In this document: positions 7,749-14,440 of the stretch, one piece after another
How positions within the stretch are numbered: position 1 is the first letter of the stretch
Layout of the letters: every line of letters starts with the position of its first letter
IMG/VR virus record: IMGVR_UViG_3300000270_000001
Span: 1 to 39,478 of that record
Direction: 5' to 3' (one strand)
Source of the DNA: a virus
Length of the DNA: 39,478 bases
Position numbers and translations under genes: made by a program
The notes under the pieces: generated by a model
Databases searched by the model: none
Told to the model about the DNA's origin: nothing
The model's input: only the letters and a program-made list of their open reading frames with translations

Positions 7749-7781
7749 CACAAAACGTGTAATTAACTACACATTTTGTGT
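7748..7781. promoter_or_regulatory. Two CI/Cro-type operators at the late promoter
   Basis: ACACAAAACGTGT (7748-7760) and ACACATTTTGTGT (7769-7781), 21 bp centre to centre, share ACAC-N5-GTGT with the operators at the cI/cro switch. They sit immediately upstream of and touching the late -35 box, so the lysogenic repressor may also shut the late promoter. Confidence 0.65.
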
Positions 7782-7812
7782 TTTACCTGCTAAACCTGCT
7801 TTTTATGGTTTT

Positions 7813-7924
7813 GTGACCTGTCACGCTCTCCCTGTTTGTAATGACATAATAATGTCGCTGCAGCATAGATAACGTTGTCTATGCTGCAGCGAATATAAAC
7901 AGATATAATGGTGTGACCCGTCAC
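7813..7924. repeat. Pair of GTGACCYGTCAC palindromes, 100 bp apart
   Basis: GTGACCTGTCAC at 7813-7824 and GTGACCCGTCAC at 7913-7924, each followed by GCT, are exactly 100 bp apart and flank the 36-bp lox-like palindrome. The second touches the 3' end of the gene at 7926. They look like binding sites for a dimeric protein; the protein is not known. Confidence 0.55.
7839..7902. repeat. Lox-like palindrome, copy A
   Basis: Arms CGCTGCAGCATAGA (7856-7869) and TCTATGCTGCAGCG (7878-7891) are perfect 14-bp inverted repeats around an 8-bp spacer TAACGTTG. Flanks (TAATGACATAATAATGT on the left, GAATATAAACAG on the right) recur at 20964-21077. The 14-8-14 layout resembles tyrosine-recombinase core sites. 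An operator or hairpin role is possible. The 313 bp between 7613 and 7925 hold only this, the GTGAC repeats, CI operators, late promoter and terminator. Confidence 0.75.
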
Positions 7925-7925
7925 G

Positions 7926-8279
7926 CTATAGCATTAATTCACGGGCCTGGGCGGTATGCCAGCAATCCTGCTCACCGTTAAATATGCCCTGGCAGCCGCC
8001 GGGCAATTTATCCCCGCATTTACCACAGCAACCGAGCTGCGCCAATTGTTGCGCCAGGCGTTCACTGTCACGGCGGATCAAGGTGGTAATATATTCATCC
8101 ATATCATAAGGACCGCGCACCCCGCCCCGGATAGCACAATTACGGGTGAGATCAGCCCGTTCCTGTTTTGATAGTTTGACCTCAATCACCTTGATCTCAA
8201 ACTTGGCCAAACGCTGGCGCTGAGCTTTCTTTCGCTCTGCGTCAGTCTTTGCCTTATTCGCTTTTGGCGGTCTAGCCAC
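7926..8279 (-). CDS. Basic protein with C-terminal Cys-rich (zinc-like) cluster, unknown function
   Basis: 117 residues. A Lys/Arg-rich N-terminus (RPPKANKAKTDAERKKAQRQRLAKF) is followed by a beta-helix-helix-like stretch (IKVIEVKLSKQERADL..., YDMDEYITTLIRRDSERL), then CCGKCGDKLPGGCQ and DCWH, which could bind a metal. This suggests a small nucleic-acid-binding protein. It is the last gene of the early leftward operon and overlaps its upstream neighbour by 8 bp. I do not recognise a named family. Confidence 0.65.
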   Translation of the reverse strand: MARPPKANKAKTDAERKKAQRQRLAKFEIKVIEVKLSKQERADLTRNCAIRGGVRGPYDMDEYITTLIRRDSERLAQQLAQLGCCGKCGDKLPGGCQGIFNGEQDCWHTAQARELML

Positions 8280-8544
8280 AGCCGTTCTCCCCGCAATCCG
8301 CTGTTGGTTTTACCAATGGCATAATATAAATCACTGTCGAACCGGTCAGCGTCTGTTGATAATTGAACGCCGCCTTCACCCCAAAAAAGGCACCGGCACC
8401 GGCCAACATCGATAACGTGAACACGGTCAGTATCATGCCGATGGCTTTATACATGGCGCGAGACCCTGCCAAATGCGCCCGCCATAACGCCCGGCGCAAC
8501 CCCACCCAATCCCGTTTTTTAATGCAATCGATCACCTGTTCCAT
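8272..8544 (-). CDS. Small membrane protein, unknown function
   Basis: 90 residues. An amphipathic basic N-terminus (IKKRDWVGLRRALWRAHLAGSRAM) precedes one clear transmembrane segment at about 35-60 (IGMILTVFTLSMLAGAGAFFGV), followed by a short tail with two Cys (ADCGENGCG). It belongs to the early operon, between the mini-Nu1 gene and the Cys-cluster gene. No family recognised. It might alter the host envelope or be superinfection related, but nothing in the sequence shows this. Confidence 0.6.
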   Translation of the reverse strand: MEQVIDCIKKRDWVGLRRALWRAHLAGSRAMYKAIGMILTVFTLSMLAGAGAFFGVKAAFNYQQTLTGSTVIYIMPLVKPTADCGENGCG

Positions 8545-8559
8545 TTATACATCTCCTGT

Positions 8560-8733
8560 CTATTCATAAATACTGCCACCAAATAATGCCGGCCCTACTT
8601 TGGCCATGTCATAAATAGGGGCGTTTGCTTCTTTGCCACTGGGCGCGATCCCGGCGGCGCGCAATCGCTTGCGCACCGTGTCCCGTGACAAGTCAAACAT
8701 TCGCGCTATCTGACTGATATTAAAATGGCGCAT
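8560..8733 (-). CDS. Free-standing copy of the Nu1/TerS winged-helix domain
   Basis: 57 residues, ATG at 8733 with a strong ribosome site (GGGGAGGAG) 6 nt upstream. The sequence NISQIARMFDLSRDTVRKRLR...GKEANAPIYDMAKVGPALFG lines up over nearly its whole length with TerS residues about 13-62 (NITRIAEAFNLSRDTVRKRLR...ADVGPALFD). It lacks the oligomerisation and TerL-contact region. It is expressed with early genes, not late genes. It could bind cos DNA as a competitor or act as a small transcription regulator. The duplication is seen; the role is inferred. Confidence 0.8.
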   Translation of the reverse strand: MRHFNISQIARMFDLSRDTVRKRLRAAGIAPSGKEANAPIYDMAKVGPALFGGSIYE

Positions 8734-8735
8734 TG

Positions 8736-9053
8736 TCACTCCTCCCCGCTCAGCGTGGCCACTTCGCCAGCGCTCAGCCCTTGCCCCGACTGAGGATCGC
8801 CAAGCACCTGACGATCCCGCTGACGACGCATACAAAAACCGAAAAACTGTCGACTCCCGCGAGCCTGTTGCCCGTGGTATGCGTTTGAGGCCCCAGGGTC
8901 CCCCGTGTTTCTGAGCGACTGAGCGCCGCAGAACCGCGCCACCACTGGCTTTACTGGGTGAGCGGTCGACCATGCCCAGACTATCAGCGCACCCTCCCAA
9001 GTGAGCCTCCGGGCTAAATTGTTATTGTCCTCTGTGATAAAACTCTCAATCAT
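8736..9053 (-). CDS. Hypothetical protein between integrase and mini-Nu1 gene
   Basis: 105 residues. It starts 3 bp after the integrase stop and ends just before the ribosome site and start of the mini-Nu1 gene, so spacing supports it as part of the operon. The N-terminus (MIESFITEDNNNLARRLTWEGALIVWAWSTAH) is plausible protein; the rest is Gly/Arg/Gln rich without a recognisable domain. A second open frame covers the same bases (8560-9000) but looks like a shadow. Moderate doubt that it is real. Confidence 0.42.
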   Translation of the reverse strand: MIESFITEDNNNLARRLTWEGALIVWAWSTAHPVKPVVARFCGAQSLRNTGDPGASNAYHGQQARGSRQFFGFCMRRQRDRQVLGDPQSGQGLSAGEVATLSGEE

Positions 9054-9056
9054 GGG

Positions 9057-10322
9057 TTAAGCCTCGCAGTGCTTGGGCTGGCCTTGGGTCAGCGGATTAT
9101 TGGATCTCGGTAATGTCTCGGTGGCGAATTCAGTCAAAAAAAAGTCTGAACGCTGGTTAAGATACTGATGGTATTGTTCAAGTGCCTGACGTTTCTGCGC
9201 CTCGGCAAAGGTATGAATGTATGCCTGGTCTAACTTGCTCATGGTGTGATTGAGTAGCAGCTCACCGATCATGTAATCAATGCCGATGTCAAGCCAGATG
9301 GTGCGCGCCGCTTTCCTTAATGAGTGACTGCGCCACTGGCCATCACTGATCTCACGGATCAAGTCGTTGGCCATGTTGCTGTTAATGGCTGCGCGTTTAC
9401 GTTTATTGGGAAACAGGAACGCGCCGCAATAGCCGGTACTGATCTGCCAGGTTCGATAAGCCCGCAATACTGACGCCGCCAACGCGGTGATAGGCAGATC
9501 ATACTTTTGCTTAGTCTTGGTGTGATGCTCCGGAATATGCCAGCGCAACGCCTCTAGGTTGATGTGGTCCCACTTAGCGCGGCGGGTTTCACCGATACGG
9601 GTGCCATGCAATAACATGATAACGACTAAGGTTTGTGATGATCGGGTGGCGGTTTTACAGCGTTCCAATATCTGCGGGAGTTGGTCAGTCTGGATCTCAG
9701 TGGGCTTAGCCTCGATAGTGGCTTCAATGAAATCATTGAATTGATACCCGGCCACCTTATTAGCGGGAATGTGTTTCAATCTATGAGCACGTTTAAACGC
9801 CTGCTTAAGCACACCCCAAACGGCGCGCACAGTGGCATTAGAATAACGCTCCTGCATAGGCCAGAATAATGATTCATCCAACTCAGTATGATTTAATTCG
9901 TCCAGGTTAAACGCGCCCAGGCGTGGGATAAGATGGCGGTTAACAGCCCATCGGATAGCTCGGCGGCGTGACTCACTCAGGTTGCGGTCGGTCTGGCTGC
10001 GATCACGATACCAGGTTAACAGTTCGGCGGTAGTCTGAAAGCCACCTGACAACTGATCAGCGTCTAGGTCAGCGGCTAAATTAGCCTCCAACACAGACAG
10101 CTTGGCGATCACGTCTTTTGTTTTAAGGTGGGGCCAGTTACCTATCTTGCGCCAGATCTCACGACCACGCAGGCACTTATATAGATGCCAGCTGCCGGAC
10201 TGACGGTCAAGACTGTAACGAAAACGCAATGAGTAACGCGGGTCACGCAACTGGCGCACGCTCTCCACTTTGGCATAACGGCGGATCACCGTATCGGAAT
10301 AACTAACAACATGAGTGATCAT
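9057..10322 (-). CDS. int: P4-like tyrosine recombinase / integrase
   Basis: 421 residues. Catalytic residues are visible: Arg242 (HGTRIGETRR), candidate Lys269/271, His333 and Arg336 (SHSLRK), His359 (LLNHT) and Tyr368 (LDQAYIH). The N-terminal arm-type and core-binding domains come first (about 1-200). It would integrate or excise the genome, resolve dimers, or both. It is not a protelomerase by motif. The start overlaps the preceding gene by 4 bp. Presence beside Rep and ParA is unusual, since an autonomous phage-plasmid needs no integration; dimer resolution on the lox-like palindromes is one possible role. Confidence 0.9.
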   Translation of the reverse strand: MITHVVSYSDTVIRRYAKVESVRQLRDPRYSLRFRYSLDRQSGSWHLYKCLRGREIWRKIGNWPHLKTKDVIAKLSVLEANLAADLDADQLSGGFQTTAELLTWYRDRSQTDRNLSESRRRAIRWAVNRHLIPRLGAFNLDELNHTELDESLFWPMQERYSNATVRAVWGVLKQAFKRAHRLKHIPANKVAGYQFNDFIEATIEAKPTEIQTDQLPQILERCKTATRSSQTLVVIMLLHGTRIGETRRAKWDHINLEALRWHIPEHHTKTKQKYDLPITALAASVLRAYRTWQISTGYCGAFLFPNKRKRAAINSNMANDLIREISDGQWRSHSLRKAARTIWLDIGIDYMIGELLLNHTMSKLDQAYIHTFAEAQKRQALEQYHQYLNQRSDFFLTEFATETLPRSNNPLTQGQPKHCEA

Positions 10323-10597
10323 GTGGCCTCTCTGACCGATACTTCAGTTACTTTAAAACGACCACGGCCTGATTTTTCACGCAAATAGAAACGACTGCAT
10401 GGCTCGCCGCACTCATCCACACCCACACCCCAAAAGGCATAGGTCTGCTTGACTTCCAGCGCTTCCTTATCGTTATCAAATGCAGTCTTGATGACTTGCT
10501 TAGCCTGGTCGAGTGACACCCAACCTTTGACGTACTCTTTATGATCGTAACCATCAAACCAAAGGAATATATGTTCCCCTTCCTGATACTTCGCCAT
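10319..10597 (-). CDS. Hypothetical protein directly upstream of the integrase
   Basis: 92 residues, ATG at 10597 and a 4-bp overlap with the integrase start. Rich in aromatic and charged residues (FLWFDGYDHKEYVKGWVSLDQAKQV, AFWGVGVDECGEPCSRFYLREK). It shows no HTH and does not look like a standard excisionase, though its place just before int would allow a recombination-directionality role. No family recognised. Confidence 0.65.
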   Translation of the reverse strand: MAKYQEGEHIFLWFDGYDHKEYVKGWVSLDQAKQVIKTAFDNDKEALEVKQTYAFWGVGVDECGEPCSRFYLREKSGRGRFKVTEVSVREAT

Positions 10598-10612
10598 TTC
10601 GTAAACTCCTTA

Positions 10613-11386
10613 TCATTCCGTTAATCGCGCCGATTTCACATCCAGTCTGGCCAATAGGACAAGCGTGTCTCGATGCTCTAGCGGCTGGTGATTCATCTTG
10701 TAACGCTGATTCAACAAGGCATTTTCTCGGTTATCTACCAGAATCAGGTTGTCAGGTTCGCAGTTGCACCGGTCGCCATCACGAAAACGGACATTATGAC
10801 CTTCAGGTATTGGCCCATGCTCTCGCTCATACACAACCCGTTGTTTTAAACCCCAGATATTCGGCTCGGCGGTTTTGGTCTCGATGTAACCCTCGACATT
10901 GACCCGCTCAGATCCGACAGGTCGATGATTCACGGGGCGACTGCCTTTTTGGAATGAACCGCTGTTCGGTTTCATCACGCCCTTGGTGCCCGCACTCCAG
11001 CTGGCTTGCCCTTTTTCAAAATGACCAGTCCTTCCAGACTTAATGCCATGATTACGAGTAAAACAACGAATTTGGCTTTCGGTCTTATTAGCATCAAAAT
11101 TGGCATTGAATTGCTTTGTTAACTCTCCCAATGCCCATTTTTGATAACCTTGCTTAATGAATTCGGCTTGCTCAGGCGTGTAAGAGCGGTAACGCCCCTT
11201 TGTAAGTCGGCCTTGCTTACGACCACAGGTAAATCTGTTGTTTTTAATGACCGCTTTTATTTGCTGTTGGGTCTTATCCAAGCCAAATGCCAGATTAACC
11301 GAGGCGGTCAACTCTGGAATACCCATCTGTTTGTAACCATCACGGATGAAGTCCAGGTGTTCGGCTGAATAGATAAAGCGCATCAC
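10613..11386 (-). CDS. HNH endonuclease with N-terminal DNA-binding repeats
   Basis: 257 residues. Two similar N-terminal segments (YSAEHLDFIRDGYKQMGIPELTA and YTPEQAEFIKQGYQKWALGELTK) each look like a Myb/SANT-like or HTH repeat. The C-terminal half has the HNH_3 pattern (VVYEREHGPIPEGHNVRFRDGDRCNCEPDNLILVDN), where the central His and Asn coordinate catalysis. It could be a homing-type free-standing nuclease or an early nuclease. The downstream neighbours are unbroken, so nothing shows recent insertion. It overlaps the next gene upstream by 4 bp (ATGA). Confidence 0.85.
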   Translation of the reverse strand: MMRFIYSAEHLDFIRDGYKQMGIPELTASVNLAFGLDKTQQQIKAVIKNNRFTCGRKQGRLTKGRYRSYTPEQAEFIKQGYQKWALGELTKQFNANFDANKTESQIRCFTRNHGIKSGRTGHFEKGQASWSAGTKGVMKPNSGSFQKGSRPVNHRPVGSERVNVEGYIETKTAEPNIWGLKQRVVYEREHGPIPEGHNVRFRDGDRCNCEPDNLILVDNRENALLNQRYKMNHQPLEHRDTLVLLARLDVKSARLTE

Positions 11387-11613
11387 TTCACCTCTAGCAT
11401 CTCAGGGAGCTGACCGTCACGAATGCTATGGCCTAACTCTTTTTGAGCCTCCAAAGCTAGCGCTCCAGCTGAAATAATTTCCTGAGAAACCGCCTTCACC
11501 GCCTTGCTGCGGTCGATCTCTTGCTTCAACTGTTCGCCTTTTAAATCCTCATCAGAAAGTCGCTCCAGCTGAGCAAACAGGTGATTGTTTAAATCTGAAA
11601 GTTTATTTTTCAT
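11383..11613 (-). CDS. Small phage protein of unknown function behind an iteron array
   Basis: 76 residues, largely helical and charged (LFAQLERLSDEDLKGEQLKQEIDRSKAVKAVSQEI). This pattern is common in temperate-phage early regions next to HNH genes, but no biochemical role is known to me. Its start lies 24 bp downstream of three perfect TTAACGAA iterons (11638-11661), so it is a candidate target of the partition regulator. The end overlaps the HNH gene start by 4 bp. Confidence 0.75.
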   Translation of the reverse strand: MKNKLSDLNNHLFAQLERLSDEDLKGEQLKQEIDRSKAVKAVSQEIISAGALALEAQKELGHSIRDGQLPEMLEVK

Positions 11614-11637
11614 GCTACCAATTCCACCTTTATTTGG

Positions 11638-11661
11638 TTCGTTAATTCGTTAATTCGTTAA
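11638..11661 (-). repeat. TTAACGAA iteron array (three perfect 8-bp units)
   Basis: Three contiguous units read TTCGTTAA on the plus strand, with a partial fourth to 11666. Same orientation relative to the downstream gene as the arrays at parA, parB-like and the tail gene E. Lies in the leader of the 11383-11613 gene. Confidence 0.85.
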
Positions 11662-11692
11662 TTCGTCATTTATTTACTGATATTATGGATAA

Positions 11693-11851
11693 CTATAAAA
11701 TGAAATCGTTTTCTATTTTTCGTTGTTCTTGAATGGTTTCAATACGGCGGCGGGTTGAAACCGCCTCACTATCAGGGCGAGGCGTTGACGGTTTAGACTG
11801 CTTACTGCGGCCACGGTTATGCGGGTGTTTGGGGTTAGAGGTTTTTAACAT
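11693..11851 (-). CDS. Small basic protein, unknown function
   Basis: 52 residues, ATG at 11849-11851, stop TAG at 11693-11695. The sequence is polar and basic (MLKTSNPKHPHNRGRSKQSK..., then STRRRIETIQEQRKIEND). The N-terminal KHPHNRGR motif would suit nucleic-acid contact, but it is too short to assign. It fits the early operon, between the 11872 gene and the iteron array. Supported by position and an uninterrupted frame only. Confidence 0.55.
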   Translation of the reverse strand: MLKTSNPKHPHNRGRSKQSKPSTPRPDSEAVSTRRRIETIQEQRKIENDFIL

Positions 11852-11871
11852 ACTCAAGATTCCTTATCATG

Positions 11872-12198
11872 TTAAGCAGCTTGCTTGCGTTCCTGTCGAT
11901 GTAATTCTGTCACCGACGCATTAAGCAATTCACGGGCAAATGTCGATCTCGGCATTACAAAGACGGCGACGGGTCCATCTTCAGTAATATACTTACCAGC
12001 AACCACATAGCCGGCTGGTTCTTTGGGTTTCCAGTTTTCGATAAACGCGTTACCGTCCTGCTGAAGCGAATCAATTTCAATCGTGGATAGCTCATCGATG
12101 TCTAACCGCGCAAATTCACAATCGAAACCGAGCGCATCAGCGAAAAGATCGAGACGTGCTCTTTCGTCGATTCCTTGAAATAGTGGGTGGATTAACAT
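11872..12198 (-). CDS. Hypothetical early phage protein
   Basis: 108 residues with an AAGGAG ribosome site before ATG 12198. Compact alpha/beta composition (LFQGIDERARLDLFADALGFDCEFARLDIDEL ... GYVVAGKYITEDGPVAVFVMPRSTF). No catalytic or DNA-binding motif recognised. The start lies inside the previous gene's 3' end (62-bp overlap), which is long but supported by the good ribosome site. Confidence 0.65.
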   Translation of the reverse strand: MLIHPLFQGIDERARLDLFADALGFDCEFARLDIDELSTIEIDSLQQDGNAFIENWKPKEPAGYVVAGKYITEDGPVAVFVMPRSTFARELLNASVTELHRQERKQAA

Positions 12199-12388
12199 GT
12201 TTGCTTTTCTCCTTGTCCTGATTGTTGTAATAATTTAGCCATTTACGGGTTTCTTCCCGTTCCAGCTCCGGTAATTGTTCCAAGCGGAGACGAAGCCGCC
12301 CGTCGCTCAATTCCTTACGGCGGCGCTGATACAACCACAGCGCAGCCTGTTTCTGGCACTGCCAGAGGAATTCCAGTTCACTATCCAC
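12137..12388 (-). CDS. Small charged early protein, unknown function
   Basis: 83 residues. Strongly helical and charged: FLWQCQKQAALWLYQRRRKEL, LRLRLEQLPELEREETRKWLNYY, ending in a basic tail (RNRRKSTSRSFR). It resembles accessory proteins found beside Q-type antiterminators, but no named family is certain. It overlaps the Q-like gene upstream by 8 bp and the downstream gene by 62 bp. Confidence 0.6.
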   Translation of the reverse strand: MDSELEFLWQCQKQAALWLYQRRRKELSDGRLRLRLEQLPELEREETRKWLNYYNNQDKEKSKHVNPPTISRNRRKSTSRSFR

Positions 12389-12806
12389 GAAAAGCTAACT
12401 CATTTGCCAGTAATTCGCGGGCCGCCGCTAATTGACGGCGGTATGTCCTTACGCTGACGCCCAGCACGTTTGCATTCTCAAACTGGCCCATGCCTTTGGG
12501 ATCATATCCCGGTAGACAACGGCGCTTAACGACCGCAGGCCAACCCGCGCAGTATTCCAAGCGCAGCACATCGGCGCGCAAAGAGTTCTGTGTGGCCATC
12601 TTCATCACCACGGCTTCGATTTTAGTTTCAATGCAATCAATAATCGGTTGACCACCGCCACCGGAGCCAAACAGCATTAGCCCTTTATTTTCTATCATCT
12701 TGGCCAACATGGACGAACCGCCCCCTTGAACTACGCCGCCGGAGTCACACCAACGCGCCCAGGCTTCCAGCAATTCATCAATGTCACTTTGGCGACGTCG
12801 TCCCAT
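12381..12806 (-). CDS. Q-like late antiterminator candidate
   Basis: 141 residues. The C-terminal half (LRADVLRLEYCAGWPAVVKRRCLPGYDPKGMGQFENANVLGVSVRTYRRQLAAARELLANEL) has the layout of phage Q/antitermination HTH regions: an R-L-x-Y helix, a linker, then an HTH like sigma region 4. The N-terminus has a Gly-rich loop (SGGVVQGGGSS). Early-operon position plus the promoter-terminator leader ahead of the late genes fits Q: it would modify RNA polymerase to read through terminators. The family call is moderate; it could instead be a plain activator. Confidence 0.55.
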   Translation of the reverse strand: MGRRRQSDIDELLEAWARWCDSGGVVQGGGSSMLAKMIENKGLMLFGSGGGGQPIIDCIETKIEAVVMKMATQNSLRADVLRLEYCAGWPAVVKRRCLPGYDPKGMGQFENANVLGVSVRTYRRQLAAARELLANELAFRG

Positions 12807-12823
12807 TTATTACTTCTCCGTTA

Positions 12824-13225
12824 CTATGCCGCCCGGGCGTATCGTGCCGAGATCTCGGATAAGACTTCCAACGGATCAAGATAATGACGCTCTCCGCCAG
12901 GGATAGATGTCACCATCAAATCAGTGCGCATAATGGGAATACAGCACGACGGCACGCCAGCCACATGCAGCAAATACCCGCCTTTTTTGCGGATCAGTTC
13001 TGCTTCTTCACACGTTTTTACATGCGATAAAACCAGCCCCATGTCTCGCGATTTACCATCGTCAAACTTTAAAATGACATCATCCAGCAACTCTGCACGC
13101 TTGACGCCATTTTCCGGCGAGCGCAGCGCAAACACACCTAAGCGTGACTTACCTGTTGCAATCAGGGCTGCTGCTATCGCATCCCGTTGCGCTTCCGCGC
13201 CACCAACTAAACCAACGATCAACAT
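12824..13225 (-). CDS. Deoxynucleoside-monophosphate-kinase-like protein with degenerate P-loop
   Basis: 133 residues. The N-terminus MLIVGLVGGAEAQRDAIAAALI occupies the P-loop position of phage dNMP kinases (usually GxxxxGKD) but lacks the Gly-Lys pair. The later VLSHVKTCEEAELIRKKGGYLLHVAG matches the family's 'd.R...Ea..i...GG..i.V' region. It is shorter than catalytic members (about 180-240), so it is probably not an active kinase. Second gene after cro in the early operon. Confidence 0.5.
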   Translation of the reverse strand: MLIVGLVGGAEAQRDAIAAALIATGKSRLGVFALRSPENGVKRAELLDDVILKFDDGKSRDMGLVLSHVKTCEEAELIRKKGGYLLHVAGVPSCCIPIMRTDLMVTSIPGGERHYLDPLEVLSEISARYARAA

Positions 13226-13227
13226 AC

Positions 13228-13455
13228 TTAGCCCCCAATGACCTGACTTAAATCACAATAATTCCGCGCCATCGGACCATAAATACCGTTGTAATCGACC
13301 AGCCCTTGAGTTTTAGCCACGATATTGATCGCAGAAACCAAGCGCGGCGCTTTTTCTTGCCGATACCAGGAATAAACCGTTCGCGGCTTTTCCTGGAGCA
13401 GCTGCGCGGCGGCATCAATACCGCCCACATTGTCAATCCATGCATAAAGTTCCAC
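13228..13455 (-). CDS. Cro-like regulator (first early gene)
   Basis: 75 residues from GTG at 13455, chosen because AAGGAGA lies 6 nt upstream; upstream codons would overlap the promoter. The sequence contains an HTH (GGIDAAAQLLQEKPRTVYSWYRQEKAPRLVSAINI) of the small Cro/YdaS-like type. It is divergent from cI with the shared operators between them, the standard lambdoid switch. It would compete with CI at ACAC-N5-GTGT sites and commit to lytic growth. Confidence 0.75.
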   Translation of the reverse strand: MELYAWIDNVGGIDAAAQLLQEKPRTVYSWYRQEKAPRLVSAINIVAKTQGLVDYNGIYGPMARNYCDLSQVIGG

Positions 13456-13488
13456 GAACTCTCCTTTCCTGACTACACTAAAAGATAG

Positions 13489-13516
13489 ACTATAACACTT
13501 TATGTGTACATGTAAG
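13489..13516 (-). promoter_or_regulatory. Early (cro) promoter with operator in its spacer
   Basis: On the minus strand CTTACA (13516-13511) and TATAGT (13494-13489) are 16 bp apart. The operator ACACTTTATGTGT (13495-13507) fills most of the spacer. Repressor bound there would block polymerase directly. Confidence 0.65.
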
Positions 13517-13545
13517 CAGTAAAAACCCCGCAAAACAAGAATTTT

Positions 13546-13578
13546 TTGTTGATTGTGACACTTTATGTGTAAAATAAT
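13546..13578 (+). promoter_or_regulatory. cI promoter with operator in its spacer
   Basis: Operator ACACTTTATGTGT at 13558-13570 is identical in all 13 bp to the cro-side site. Candidate boxes are TTGTTG (13546-13551) and TAAAAT (13570-13575), 18-bp spacing; a TTGATT/AATAAT pair shifted by 3 bp is also possible. The cI leader is about 100 nt. Confidence 0.55.
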
Positions 13579-13689
13579 CGCTATGTGGTATTATAACAAA
13601 GTAATACAGTCGGACTTTAAGCTCGGCGCAACTCCCCATTAGGGGCGAACAACATCAATAAATAGAGTTAACCCAGAAGGAAAGCCATA

Positions 13690-14334
13690 GTGGACATCAA
13701 GAACGTTATCGCAAAGCGACTACGCAATTGTCGCGCAGAGCAAGGACTGACAACCGAGGAAGTGGCAAAACGGCTGAACATCCTTCCAAGCCGCTATTCC
13801 AACTGGGAGTTAGCACTCCGAACGCCAAAAGAGCAACAGGTTTTCGACTTGGCCGATCTTTTCAATAAACCGCCAGCCTGGATAGCCGGTTTTTCCGATC
13901 AGGAAAGTCAGCCCGTAGATACACGCAATTTTATTGCGGTAAACCAAGCAACTATCAACGTCAACGACACGACTGTAAAATTGGAAACGACATCAAATAC
14001 AACCGCATTCAATCTCAGTTATATAGAAAAACGGGGACTAAATGAAAATAAACTGACGTCTATTCAAGCTACCGATGACAGCATGACAGGTCTAATAAAC
14101 GAAGGTGATGAATTACTTATCGACCGGACCCGAAATACCGTCAGCAAGGTGGACATGTTCGCTATGTTAGTGAATAGCCAGGTGTGGATCCGTTGGATAC
14201 GACCAGAACTAGACGGCAGTTATACAATAGCGGCGGAAGATACAGCACATTACCCAGATAACAAGTTGACCGCTGACGAAATGAAAAAATTGCAAATCAT
14301 TGGTCGTGTTGCTCGTATATCCAGAGATAGATAA
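13690..14334 (+). CDS. cI: CI-type lysogeny repressor (XRE HTH + S24 fold), catalytic Lys replaced by Arg
   Basis: 214 residues, GTG start with AAGGA upstream. The N-terminal HTH is at about 5-60 (IAKRLRNCRAEQGLTTEEVAKRLNILPSRYSNWE). The C-terminal LexA/S24 fold has Ser131 in DDSMTGLINEGDELLID. At the place of the catalytic Lys (FKK in lambda CI, VKRL in LexA) this protein reads VWIRWI, giving Arg168. No Ala-Gly or Cys-Gly pair is visible in the linker at 70-110. The dimerisation fold is kept, but self-cleavage looks doubtful, so induction may need an antirepressor. It should bind ACAC-N5-GTGT operators. Confidence 0.85.
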   Translation: MDIKNVIAKRLRNCRAEQGLTTEEVAKRLNILPSRYSNWELALRTPKEQQVFDLADLFNKPPAWIAGFSDQESQPVDTRNFIAVNQATINVNDTTVKLETTSNTTAFNLSYIEKRGLNENKLTSIQATDDSMTGLINEGDELLIDRTRNTVSKVDMFAMLVNSQVWIRWIRPELDGSYTIAAEDTAHYPDNKLTADEMKKLQIIGRVARISRDR

Positions 14335-14354
14335 CAAAAAATAAAGAAATAAAT

Positions 14355-14377
14355 GCGACCGTGGTCGCTTTTTTATT
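14355..14377 (+). terminator. Intrinsic terminator after cI
   Basis: GCGACC (14355-14360), loop GT, GGTCGC (14363-14368), then a T-rich run of nine or more. Separates cI from the LuxR-HTH/partition operon. Confidence 0.8.
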
Positions 14378-14396
14378 TTGCAAATTACCACTAAGA

Positions 14397-14440
14397 GTGT
14401 AAAACTACACCTATTGATATAGTTATTCACACTTTTAGAG
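14397..14440. promoter_or_regulatory. Promoter region of the 14450-16277 operon with operator-like half sites
   Basis: GTGTAAAACTACAC (14397-14410) is an inverted pair with the ACAC/GTGT halves in reversed order, and a following ACACTTTTAGAGG resembles a degenerate CI operator. No clear -35/-10 pair chosen. Suggests CI or Cro control of this operon; weak. Confidence 0.35.

Noticed and set aside
8560-9000. A 146-residue reading of the mini-Nu1 frame with a long N-terminus
   Set aside because: The strong ribosome site and TerS similarity begin at ATG 8733; the upstream part is Gly/Arg/Ser-rich shadow sequence of another frame.
9057-10322. Integrase as a protelomerase, with the palindrome at 7856-7891 as a telomere resolution site
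   Set aside because: Catalytic pattern and length fit P4/Xer-like recombinases (TRIGE, HSLRK, NHT, AYIH), and the palindrome is shorter than the telRL site of N15; genome closure also favours a circle.
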